A stretch of DNA of 64,000 nt from Plicaturopsis crispa FD-325 SS-3. Lineage: Eukaryota > Basidiomycota > Agaricomycetes > Amylocorticiales > Amylocorticiaceae. The translations under genes were made by a program, and so were the position numbers. Below are positions 34,593 through 45,280 of the stretch, one piece after another. How positions within the stretch are numbered: position 1 is the stretch's first letter; each line of letters starts with the position of its first letter. The notes beneath the pieces are model-generated. The model was not told where the DNA came from and searched no databases. It worked only from the letters and a program-made list of their open reading frames with translations. The stretch lies in the NCBI GenBank assembly GCA_000827205.1, contig KN832556.1, positions 1,080,120-1,144,119 on the forward strand, written 5' to 3'.

Positions 34593-35055
34593 TGTCGCAA
34601 CCATCGCCAGCGGGGAGTTTACTTGTAAGAGGGTCGTTGAGCACGGTGAGAGCCGTATTTTCGATTTTTTTTGTCGAAGTTCTCGTATCATCGTGGCCGT
34701 CCACAAACTCTCGCTTTCCGTGGGGGCTATGCGGGGACGTTGAATTGCATGCCGCCAACCGCTGAATTCGTCGAGGGGGAACACTTCTTGTCGGGGCGGA
34801 GTTGTTTCTCAGAATTTCGCTGAACTCTTTTTCTCGCCTATAACAGCTGCTCCTATTCAGCAGGGAGCACTTTTCCACGTGCGAGACGTCGATTCCAGAC
34901 CTCCCACAGGTGAATCCGTCCGGGGGGACGCCTTTTTTCGGTGCGGCGCGTTTTCTCAATTTTTCATGCCGACGTTGTTTTTCTTCTAGGGCATCTTCTG
35001 CAAGTACGCTGCCTCTGCGAGGAGCGCTCACGCACGACTCCCGCGTCGATTTCAC
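34570..35055 (-). other. Unassigned 161-codon open frame
   Basis: An uninterrupted frame from ATG 35055. The protein is basic with many Arg/Ser residues and the short motif GFTCGRSGIDVSHVEKC. I recognise no family. It overlaps direct repeat copy A at its 3' end. It may be chance or a relic of whatever lies between the two repeats, and I would not call it a gene without transcript support. Confidence 0.2.
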
Positions 35056-35342
35056 GTTGTTGACCGTCGAACTCGTCGGTCAGTGAGAATTGGTTTTCCT
35101 TCAGAAGGTGTGCCTTTGCGGGAATTTGCTTTTTTCAGAGATCGCTTGGTCAACACAGAGATTTGACGTCCATCGGCGCTTCGAGGTGACCCTATCAGTG
35201 TTTCCGCACTCGTCAGTCACTCGCGAGGGGTCGCCGATACCATCGCGACCTTGACAGGCGGGAAGGCTCCTAGGCGAGGCACAGTGATATACTTTGCGCA
35301 GACTCCCAAGTGCTTTCGGGTCCGCATTCGAGTTTTACAGTA

Positions 35343-35490
35343 GCACTGTATCCACTTGAATTGTTTCTAGCCCTGGTGAGTGCGATGATCATACCTTGCG
35401 TGGCTCGCCGTCTGACAATCTGGTCGATAGTCACCATGGCCATCAGTTAATCAGATACATACATGATCAATCTGCCACCGTGCACTTTAG
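35343..35490 (+). repeat. Direct repeat, copy B
   Basis: Second copy of the imperfect repeat starting at GCACTGTATCCACTTG, about 890 bp downstream of copy A and in the same orientation. Copy B is slightly longer than copy A owing to small insertions, for example TTAAT before CAGATACATA. Confidence 0.75.
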
Positions 35491-35764
35491 GCTCAATTAT
35501 TGCAGGGGGCAAAACCAGGCGAAACCTGATGCATTCCGTGAGACACGCGTTCAACAATAGGGCGCCGTGGAGCGAATTCAACGGCTGGGCTATGCAAAAT
35601 TGGCCCGAATGAGACGATGCGCTGAAGACGATGCTCCGGCCCCACTTCGCGGTTCAAAATTTGGCATCCCGGTGTACAATGCAGGGCGAACAGATGCAAT
35701 GCCGCCTGTAAAAGCTACAGGCCGGTGGAGTGCCGCTGTCCACCGCACAATTGACGTCAACCCT

Positions 35765-36063
35765 CGCCAAAATATATATGTACTTTTATTTGGCACCCAA
35801 ATTTGCGCCACAATTTCTCCCCCCGCCAAATGTCTCCGTCAAATGAAGATTCTTGTCTCTGCACTTTCGACGTTGTCCGAGTCGACCGCCAACGCCCTCC
35901 CTTTTCTCCCCTTCACAAGCGCGCGTTTTCATCTCCTTGTATTACTTCGCTTCTCCTTGCTTTGGACACCAGTCGCTGCTCTCTTTCCCCGTCTCAAGGC
36001 CCTTCGTTTTCATCGAAAAGACCACATCTCCTCAAGAGCCGATCCGTGCTCTTGGCCCCCAAA
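35765..36063 (+). promoter_or_regulatory. Probable promoter/leader of the Hsp20-domain gene
   Basis: A TATATAT run near 35773 is followed by a pyrimidine-rich leader (about 35890-36060) and then the ATG at 36064 in AAAATGG context. No clear heat-shock element (repeated nGAAn) was seen. Confidence 0.35.
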
Positions 36064-38172
36064 ATGGACGTAGACGACGGTGCCAGCGGCAGCAGCATCT
36101 TCAGCGCAGACCAGAGGGACATTGAGTTGGGTCGGGGCAGGCACGGTATGTACCTTGATTTAGCTGTCATGCGCGCGTACCTGTCTAGGGGTGCGCGTTC
36201 GCTCTTTGCTTTCTGTCTGTTTGTCTGTCTGTCGCGGTGCATTGCGTTGCGCTTGCGAGCATAGGCTCGGTGCCATGGGATCGGCATGGAACTTCATGTG
36301 TCCATGGTACGCGGCTATGTGCCTACATTGCTGAAGAGAGCGGGTGTGACTAGACGCCCCTCATTCGCGCCGTGCGTCTTTCACCGCCGTCTATATTGCA
36401 CCGCCGTGCAGCTACTCATGCTGGGCTGTGGGCTTCTCGTCGTGCACTGTGCTGGCTAACGAGGGTCTGCTTGCGCCATCCGAGTCGACGCGGCCATCGT
36501 GTGCTCGACGCGGCTGTGTCCGAATACCACGACGCGGGCACCACAGTCCCACATTGCACCGTCGTGCATCCATCACCGCTTGGCTGACGGCCATGTTTTC
36601 GGATGGCGCTCCGTGTCGATCCCAGGACGTCGGGCCTTGCTTCCGGTGTCTGTAGCCGTTATCGCGACCGGCCCACGAGACATCATCAGCGCAAATTTTT
36701 ACTTAACGATTCGTTTACCCGTGCATCCATATGTGCCTACAATGTGATTGACTCTTTTTTTCTCCTTTTCCCTCCCATCTCGCAGACGCTCGCCCCCTCC
36801 TTCCGTCCCGCCAATCTTCATACACGAAGCGCCACGCTTCCTTCGACTCGCCGCGCGAGGTCCCATTGCCGCCCTCGCACCCGCCCTATCCGTCCGCGAC
36901 CACGGCGTCCACCCTCTCACACCCGCCGCTCAGCCAGGGCGGCCGCCACGCGCGCACGCCGAGCACACCATACGAGCCAGATGGATCAGGCGACGACAGT
37001 CTGCCGAGCGCACCGTCATCGCCTGAGCGGGCACCGCGCCGTCCGGATGAAGGCGTGGACTCGCCGAGGCAGCCACCCTCCAGCCCGCACCACTCGCGAG
37101 TTCCCTCCGGGTCGAGGTCGCCCGCACATCCGCCGGTACAGCCTTTGAGCCCAGCCGCCCCCGCCTCCACAACTGGACCCGTCTTCCCCTTCTCGCGGCC
37201 GTACTCCCTGCCCGAGTCAAAATCATATGGGTCCGAACTCATCCACTCCCCTACGCCGACGAAGCCACAGTGGCCGGATCGGACCTCTAGCGCAAGTTTG
37301 CCGTTGCCAATGCAGACACCGTACTTTACACTGCCCAAAGCCCCAACCGGATCAACTGTGGAGGAAGGTCGTGAGTGGCGTCAAGGCGGGATATTTGAGG
37401 GTTCAGTGGGAGAGCCATCCGCAGCCGACGCGCCTCAGCAGAAGGATCCGATTCCGCAGCCAGCACTCAAAGTACGGGCAAATAAGGCCCCGGGGTCGTC
37501 ATCGTCCGCACCTGCAATACGGAGGCCTCGCACTCCTCCAGCCTCTTCTCGGCCATCTTATCTCGCATCCCTATCCATGGATCGATCATCTCCTGCCTCT
37601 GCATCCGGCTCGCGCTCGCTGGCCTCGTCGCAATCGAGCTCCACCAACTATCCACCACCAGATCCCCCCACAATATTGACACCGCCGCCACCCCCGGAGG
37701 CAGAGGTAGCGGACACGCGGATGCGAGCCCCGTACGAACCTTTCCTGAGCCACGCTCCGCCGCCTGAGGACAGCTGGATCGCCGTGGAAACCAAACCGAC
37801 CGAGTACGTACTCATCGTCCGTTTGCCTGGTTTCCGTCGAGACGGAATGTGAGTGCTCTGTTCTTGTCTCCATTTGCGAGTGATCACTCACGCCATTCGA
37901 TGGTGCTCTGTAGTACGCTAGCGACGAGACGGCGACGGATACTGCACGTTGTCGCGGACTCGTGGGAGCCAGGTGGTGGTATGTAGCTCCGCGAAGATGC
38001 TCAGATGTCTTCTCACAACCATGTTTCATTCTATGCAGGTCACTTCGAGCGACGCATCTCCTTTGGTTACGATGCGGACATATCGCAGGTTCGAGCCGAG
38101 TTTGATGGAGAGCATCTACGGATTATCGTTCCCAGGAGAATGCCGCCCATGAACACTTGGTCGCGGCAATAG
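36064..38172 (+). CDS. Hsp20/alpha-crystallin-domain protein with long disordered N-terminus
   Basis: Exon 1 (MDVDDGASGSSIFSADQRDIELGRGRH) is joined to exon 2 at 36785 (DARPLLPSRQSSYTKRHASFDSPREV) by an unusually long intron of about 640 bp. Exon 2 is roughly 350 residues of Pro/Ser-rich, low-complexity sequence (PSSPERAPRRPDEGVDSPRQPP, PPPDPPTILTPPPPPEAE). The conserved part begins DSWIAVETKPTEYVLIVRLPGFRRDGI, continues TLATRRRRILHVVADSW and then HFERRISFGYDADISQVRAEFDGEHLRIIVPRR. This is the alpha-crystallin beta-sandwich pattern, with the G-x-L-like GEHLRIIVP strand at its end. The stop TAG is at 38170-38172. The domain call is solid. Chaperone activity and what the long tail does are unknown. 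Confidence 0.8.
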
Positions 38173-40008
38173 CCGCTGCTGCTTGACCGCGGGCCGCGAC
38201 CTAGAAGAAGAAACAGATCGATTAAGTCCAATGGACTCTACTCACTCATTTATTTATCGTCTCGACCATATCTCAAGCATCATCATTTCCCGGCGCGGCG
38301 CTCCTCGACGGCGGGTCACCCCTACATTACACCACGGCTCAGCTTCATATCGATTATGGCACTCACTCGCGTTCGACACGACTTTGCACGTCTTCTACTC
38401 ACTGGACTGCGCACCACCCCCGTATGTACAATATCGCCCATCTATCTATCTATATGGACCCTACGCCTGCATCACATATCGTCCACTAATCTGCCATCCA
38501 CACCCGCGTTCCGTATCTCACCGACTCTGCTCGTCGACTTCGCCTCCGCTGCGTGTATACCATCCGCATCTGTCAATACCACCCCAGTAAAGCACAACGG
38601 ACCTGCCTTGCTATTCCCTCTTCCCTTTTACTCGACCTCTCGACCCCTGCTGCCTCGCAGAATTCTTCGGCGAACGTTCCTTTTACCCTTGCTACTATAC
38701 TATGTCTTTTTTCTTGCCCTTGGATGCACTCGGGTTTCCTCTCGCGCCACATGATTGCATCACCCCATCGCCTAGTGCCTTCGGGCCCAGTGTGTTCTTT
38801 ACGGCTGTATAATAGCATCTTCATCGACATCGATGAAGCCCTCGTAAGCCTCTACTTGCCCATTGTAGGGCTCTCTCGCCTCGGGCCACGTCTGAATATC
38901 CGATAACACAACACATGGCAAGTCACGTTCAGCGGTGTGTATCATCGTGGAGATATGTTTTTGCCTTTAAACAGACACAAGAGCATTTAATTGTGCGTCG
39001 GGCTTCCCGTGTTCCGCCCGCACCTTAGTTCGTGTTCCAATTGCAGCATTCTGATAATCCCTGGCGATAGTAATTGCGTCTTCCACATGTGCCGCACGCC
39101 TTGTGGCGGCGCCCCCATTTTATGTGGGCCTGAAAACAACTGAGCCGCCGCCGGGAAGCTATGGCCAGGCCGACTCTCGGTATCGCGCAATACAAGAACG
39201 CAGAGCGTACGAACTGCTCAAACTAGACTTACCTGCTAAATCTTCCCTCCCGTCCTTCTCTCCTTCCTTGCTTCTTCCTTCCTTCCTGCAGCGAACTGGG
39301 GTAGGAAGTGTTTACCGTCGAGTACGGGGCCGACCGAAGCTGTAGAAAAAGGTACAGCTCGTGGTGGGCTCGTGCAGAAGAGCGCTAATAAGCACGACCG
39401 CATAGATCTCTTATGTACAGACTTTCTATCTGGTATCTTAGCGATGCAACGCAAAAATGGTTCCGTCTCGTACAGAGGAATTATTCCCCGACACGGCGTA
39501 CATTGACGCCTGCCGACGCCTTGCAGCCCAAGGAAGCCCTGAAAGACGACGACGAGACCGCACTGAATCTGACGATCCAAGGTTGATTCTGCTACTTAGG
39601 TCCCCGCTAGCCTACGCCGTGTGTGAAAGTTACGAGAGGTGGTGGCATGTCTTAACAAAGGGCGAGTCTTTTCGGGTCGGGTGTGTTGAGCGCCCTGGGC
39701 CTGGCATGGCTGCTCCGACCGTGACCGGTGGGTGCTCGTACGCGGCGCGCTGAGCGCCGTTCTGTAATTCTTTCTCCTTCAGAGAGCAAAGGAGGCTGAG
39801 AGAGTATTCTCATTGGCGCCGTAGGAGTTATTTTTCATCAGGTCGATTTGATGTGACGGTCTCAGAAGTTGAACTTAGAGTTCACCGATCAAGGTAGCCG
39901 CTTCCCGAGTTCCTGCCCCAAATACTATAAGCCTTGTTCTTGTTGTCACACTACGGGCCCCCTCTCCTCATTACTATCGTTCGTCTGCCCTGCACATCGC
40001 CAACCGCC
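38173..40008. other. Gene-poor 1.8 kb intergenic region
   Basis: It contains a TCTA microsatellite-like run near 38440, pyrimidine-rich stretches (38600-38710 and 39240-39300), and the upstream region of the second monooxygenase. Open frames at 38356-38906 (plus) and 39457-39753 (plus) are Pro/Ser/Arg-rich and not recognisable. I find no gene that can be supported. Confidence 0.45.
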
Positions 40009-41845
40009 ATGGATTACAAGGCCACATTACCCTTGAAGTTTGTCGTCATTGGGGCTAGCATTGCTGGGCTATCGTGCGCGTATTCGCTCAGGCGCGCAGG
40101 TCACAATGTGCTCGTACTCGAGGCGAACGATGGGAAATACCGTGTAAGTCGCCACGGTCTGTACCAGTCGTGCAAGCGTTCTAATTGATATCGTCGTGTA
40201 CAGAGCCACGGGGGAATGCGTGTTCCACCTAATATGACCCGAATATTAAACGATTGGGGCCTTGGTGACGCCTTGAAGAAGGTAGCCATTCAATGTCCAG
40301 AGTTCATATTCCGCTCGGGTGCGTGCTGTCGCTGCGTAAGCTCTCCTCGGAACTCATGGGTTTCTGACCAGGCGCAACAGGAGAACCTGTCGGCATCTTG
40401 AAGTTGCATCGACAGATGATGGAAGCCTTGAATGCGGAGTTTGTGTTTGTCCAAGTGAGTTGTCTCCACCTACGTGCGCGGTATATCGTGTCTGAACCGC
40501 CTTCAAACAGCATGGCGATCTGCATACACTCCTTTACAACCTCGCTGTGGATGCTGGCGTGGAGATCAAATACGATACCCCAGTGGATAAGGTGGACCCT
40601 TACACCGCCACCGCATTCTCGTCGAACGGGTCGACGTATTCGGGGGATGTGATTATAGGCGCGGATGGACACCGTAGTATGGTTCGGAATGTGGTCTTGG
40701 GGTCGCAAATACCATCCGATCGTTATGGGAAGCGCGTATCGTTCGAGTGAGTGCATATCAGTGCTATGACCCACGAGTCCACTAACAATTGCTAGTGCGA
40801 CCGTCCGTACAGATATCATGAAACAAGACCCAGACCTTCTGGCACTGACTGAATCGGCAGAGGTGAGCGGTAGTCACGTTCAGGCTGAGATGATCGTGCT
40901 AACGTCTTTATCAGTGGTTCGTCTGGATGGGTAACAATGCGTCCGCATATGGGCATTTGATTGTGAGCGTCGCATACTGTTCGACATCTTCTCTTCTAAC
41001 CGTGACATCTAGCATGGGGGCGAGGAATTTGGCTTAAATGTCACATTAACGGTAGAGGACGAGGATGCATGGGAGGAGTCGTGGACAGATCGTATATCCC
41101 TATACGATCCCAAATATGGATTGGAGTTTCCATTATTTGATCCTAGGTGAGTCCCCAATATTGGCTTAGGATGCGCCCGCGATTGACTCGGGTTTCTATT
41201 GATTTAGAGTACACAAGCTGCTGAAGTTGGCTGAGACAGCCACTCCAACTAAGTATATCATACGGGAACCTTTCGAAACGTGGGTACACGAAGCAGGAAA
41301 GGTCGCACTCGTCGGCGAGGCAGCGCATCCGATCATGGTCGGTTTTCTCATTTAAGTCTCTCGTCGGCAGCTTGTTGACTAGTTCCCTGCAGCCTAGTTC
41401 GACACACAATGCGGCAATGGGTGTCGAGGATGCCGCCACCCTTGGGGCTCTTTTCTCGCGACTGAGCAATGAGCAGCAAATACCCATGTTGCTCTCTGCG
41501 TACGAAGAGATTCGCGAGCCACGTTGCTCCGAGACACAACAATCCGAGCACCAAAATCGCGAGTTCCTGTGTATACCGAATGGGCCGGAACAGCAAGCAC
41601 GCGACGACGGCCTACGGGAAACCATCAAGCACTCGTCGCTGGACTGGGACGACGCGGATGAGGAGTTCCTCAAGGCCACGTACGAGAGCTACATCGTGAT
41701 CTTCGCGTATGATGCGGGTGAGATGGCGGACGACTGGTGGACGAAATGGGGCAACATGCTCGATCGGGGGACCACCGTGAACCAGTCTTTTGGGGCGTCC
41801 GCATTCCAAAACATGCAGGTCTCGGTGTCGAGCACCGACTCATAA
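40009..41845 (+). CDS. FAD-dependent monooxygenase (second copy type, GEAAHP variant)
   Basis: PHBH-fold flavin monooxygenase. ATG 40009 gives MDYKATLPLKFVVIGASIAGLSCAYSLRRAGHNVLVLEA, the FAD-binding beta-alpha-beta with a GASIAG variant of GxGxxG. The next exons give SHGGMRVPPNMTRILNDWGLGDALKK, HGDLHTLLYNLAVDAGVEIKYD, and the DG motif YSGDVIIGADGHRSMVRNVVLG. The last part has KVALVGEAAHPIMPSSTHNAAMGVEDAATLGALF, the usual GD-A-AH motif with Glu in place of Asp. The tail is acidic and W/Y-rich (DDADEEFLKATYESYIV). It is distinct from the enzyme at 15738 and not a recent duplicate of it. Seven or eight introns. Substrate unknown. Confidence 0.86.
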
Positions 41846-42560
41846 AATCCTCCCCGCCCTGGGCGGCGGCGTTGACCGGCGGCGCACGGCATCCTTACGA
41901 CTTGGACTTCACGATTCACGATTGCTTTCAGGCTATAGAAATGGAGCTTCCATATACTTACTATCCAATATGTACCCATGTACCCTCAAAACTACCATTC
42001 ATATGCATCATTTAAGTAAACGTTCGTACCGTGGGTGCTTGGGGTGCGCACACCCCCCGTCTACGGCAGTCACGCCCGAGCGCAACTCGTTCAAGTTGTT
42101 TGCATGTTACCGGTTCAAGTGCTTGCTCTGTACTGCCATGTGTTTGCGCACTAAGTTGTAGCTCGGCCATCCGTCTATTTAACGCTTCAGTATAAACTTA
42201 TCTCGGCCAAGCGCACCAGACGTCTAGACATCCAGGCTGGCAGGCGCCGCATATTTGCTAGTAATTGCGCGGCCACTAGTACTCCTGGACCTCCTCGGAA
42301 CGTTTCGAGAGGTTTCGAGTCAACGTTTGTGGATTGGCGTTGTACCAAAAACTTATCTGCAGTATACGTTTGGTGGTTCCACAGGGTCCTCCTCCGACAC
42401 ACGCACACCATAGGTGAGTCAAGTGTATACTGTCGATTGATTACCGAAAAGTTCTCCTTAAACGTTCGCCTAGGTCATATGGGACCCGACGGAGTGCCGT
42501 ACGTACTCCCCCAAATCCTGCGTTAAGACCATACCACTTTCGCCTACTGGAGTGTCCACG
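41846..42560. promoter_or_regulatory. Intergenic, upstream of AFG1-like gene
   Basis: 715 bp holding the monooxygenase 3' UTR and the AFG1 promoter. No repeat, RNA gene or convincing exon was seen. Confidence 0.4.
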
Positions 42561-44878
42561 ATGAAGCGTGCTGCTATCTCTGCATCTATGCGCCAGAACC
42601 ATCCATTCGCCCTAGCCTTCCGGGGTCAAGCTGCATTTTTCAACTACAAATCGGTGGCGTCGGCAGTACCACTCACCGCCGTATCGCAGTCGAATGTACC
42701 CCAGCAGGTAGATCTTCTGGAACGATACCGCGGTCTGGTGCTGCTCGGGAAAATCAAATATGACGAGGAGCAAGTCCGAGTCGTGATGCAGGTGTGCATA
42801 CTCAGCTTTAAGACCCCGTTCCCTGCACTCGGCATAGACCATCTTGTCATTAACGCCTTCTTTCTCCTTTCAGCTCAGAAAATTGCAGAAAGAACTGCTT
42901 AATTATGCACCGCCCGCTCTGCCGTCTCATCTATTAATTAACTCGCGTGCAGGCGCAGAAAACGTCACGGATGAATCATGGTGGTCGTATTCTGAACAGG
43001 AATCCCAAGTCGCATCACATTCAAAGGCTATCATGCGGATCAAAAGCCACGCAGAAGATTTGGCTGAGCTCACCACGCCCAAGGCAAGTGCCGTGGCCGC
43101 CTTTGCCTATCCAACGCACATCCAACGCATGCTCGCATCGCTAATTGACCGACGTTCGGGCAGGGACTTTTTCTCACTGGCCCTCCGGGATCAGGGAAGA
43201 GTTTTCTGATCGACCTCTGGCTGTCCGCGCTTCCTACCCCTTACAAGACTCGCAAACATTACAGTCAGCTTGTATTGGAGATCTACCGTGCCGTCTGGGT
43301 AGAAACCCAACGCCGTATGACACACGTCCAGTTGTCTCAATCACCGGCAGAGGCACAAGCACCGTGGAATCGAACAATCCGCCAACGATGGCGGGAACTT
43401 TTGAAGACGGACTCACTTCCCAAGTACTGGACGCGGAGTTCCGCCTCGACCTCCCCGTATACTCGCACTACGGACCCTACGATTGCTTTCGTCGTCGCCA
43501 GGCGCCTGCTCTTGCACCACTGGCTGCTTGTGTTCGACGAGATCCAGCTACTCGACGTCTCCAGTGCGACGCTTCTGGCGGATGTGCTCTCGTGGTACTG
43601 GCGTATGGGCGGTGTCATCGTCGGCAGCTCAAATAAAGTGCCCGACGACTTGTACAAGAACGGCGTGCAGAGGGCGAGGCTCGAGCCGTTCGTGGAGGCA
43701 TTGAAAGTGAGATGCCCGGTCATGAGCATGCGCGGTGAGAAAGACTGGAGAGAAGTAAGAAGCGGGGACGGTGCTGCGAGCACCTGGTTCAAATGGGGCG
43801 AAGAGAATGAATTCGAGGAACGCTTGAAGGCGATTTCTGGTGAAGGACGTAAGCTTTCATGAGCCCTGGCAGCAGACATTTAATTGACAACCGCTTTGCA
43901 GCCCCGACCAGTGGTGAATTACATGTATTTGGCCGAATATTGCGCGTCCCCTTTTTGTCGGATGGCGTGTGCAAGTTTACATTTCCTGAGATATGTGAAG
44001 AGGTAAGTATGGCCTACTATAATCATGGCATATCCCGGTATCTCACCTTCTACCTGTCTACACAGTCATTAGGACCGGCTGACTACCTGACCCTTGCCTC
44101 TAATTTCCATACCGTCGTAATCACGGACATTCCCATCCTCAAACTCGCTTCCAAAAACCAGGCCAGGAGATTCATATCCTTGATCGACGCGCTGTACGAA
44201 ACGCGGTGCCGACTTGTATGCCTAGCTGAATCTGCACCCCAAGACCTGTTTTTCCCGGACGCTTTGCAGCAGGGAGGCGATGTTCCAATGGATCCCATCA
44301 TGGCGGAGTCGGTGACCGAGACGCAGGACATTTATCGTCCGAATGTTGCGGCGTATGACGCGCCGAAAATGACTGAAGCACCAGTAGCGCCGTCGACTGC
44401 ACTCCCATTGGATACGTTGTCCATATTCTCCGGTACGTCTGCCCATATGTCTGCCAAATACTAACTCACAACCTCGTTGAATGTATCCGTAGGAAAGGAC
44501 GAACAATTTGCATTCAAGCGCGCGCTTTCGCGCCTGTTGGAAATGACGAGCGCGAGCTACGGCCAGGAAGAACACTGGACGCCCCTTCCATCTAGCTCTC
44601 GACAATGGGAACGAACGGTAGCAGCTGCCTCTAGCCAACACCCCAGGGTCCCTGGCAGTCGTTCTCCCAGCCCTGATGTGGACGAAGAAGACGACTTCGC
44701 ACTCGAGGCGGCATACCATACACGCCAGCCATGGAGTGACCGTCCAAGTGCCCCCCGGCTGAGTGAAAATCATATGTGGGGTGTCCGTGAGGATTGGGCG
44801 GATCGTGGCGAGCGCGGTAACGCGCGGCTTGGCCGGGTTGCGAACTCTTGGAAGAAGGACGCGTCGAAAGGCGACTAA
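42561..44878 (+). CDS. AFG1/LACE1-like mitochondrial ATPase
   Basis: AAA-like P-loop ATPase of the AFG1 family, linked in yeast and animals to turnover of mitochondrially encoded inner-membrane proteins. The start MKRAAISASMRQNHPFALAF (ATG 42561) is basic and fits a presequence. Then VDLLERYRGLVLLGKIKYDEEQVRVVMQ and LRKLQKELLNYAPPALPSHLL, the family N-terminal helix. Walker A is assembled across an intron: GLFLTGPPGSGKSFLIDLW. Walker B is LLVFDEIQLLDVSSATLL, followed by GGVIVGSSNKVPDDLYKNGVQR (sensor region). Later exons give the RPVVNYMYLAEYC / CASLHFLRYV region and LGPADYLTLASNFHTVVITDIPILK and ARRFISLIDALYETRCRLVC. The C-terminus has a Ser/Asp-rich insert and ends WKKDASKGD. Several introns. 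Confidence 0.88.
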
Positions 44879-45280
44879 TATCTCCAGCAGGATCACAGCC
44901 TTGCGCGCGAAAACAATGAGAGGTCAGATCTAAACAGTCTACCCTCGGATTAAAGAGATGGCAGAGGCACTCTTACTTTCGCCTGGCTAGAGGTATACAT
45001 TCATCTACTTGACGTTGAACTGAACTCATCGGCTGTGCTAAGGTCCTCAACAAGCATCGCATGGACGTCGCAGCTGTTTGGCCATTGTGTTCGATTTATT
45101 CCATTTTTTGGACAAATGGAACACGACAGCAACAAATAATTAGAGCAGGGATTCCAAGATGCGGCTATTACAATACACTGCACGACTAGCAGGGATGCGC
45201 TCACGTAGTACAGTACTTATGTCAATGAAGTGGGGGTATCGTTGATGTCCATATCGCCGGTTGGATGTTGAGCCCTTGAA
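44879..45280. other. Intergenic, convergent 3' UTRs
   Basis: 402 bp between the ends of the AFG1-like and kinase genes. Nothing else was seen. Confidence 0.45.

Larger units (their letters stand above)
34377..36063. other. Gene-poor 1.7 kb region
   Basis: Between the receptor and the Hsp20-domain gene. It contains the 18-bp tandem array at its left end and two diverged direct repeats, one near 34455-34590 and one near 35343-35490. One long minus-strand frame at 34570-35055 encodes a basic, Ser/Arg-rich sequence I cannot place. A TATATAT element lies near 35773, followed by pyrimidine-rich DNA up to the next start codon. No clear gene. Confidence 0.5.

Noticed and set aside
37227-37679. A 150-codon plus-strand frame within the Hsp20 gene
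   Set aside because: It overlaps the long exon 2 in another frame and is composed of the same GC-rich low-complexity DNA. No domain.
39457-39753. A 98-codon frame upstream of the second monooxygenase
   Set aside because: No recognised domain, Arg/Ser/Pro-rich, and no splice partners. It is treated as intergenic.
44222-44896. A 224-codon minus-strand frame opposite the AFG1-like gene
   Set aside because: The plus-strand frames here join in order into the conserved AFG1 C-terminal half. The antisense frame has no recognisable motif.
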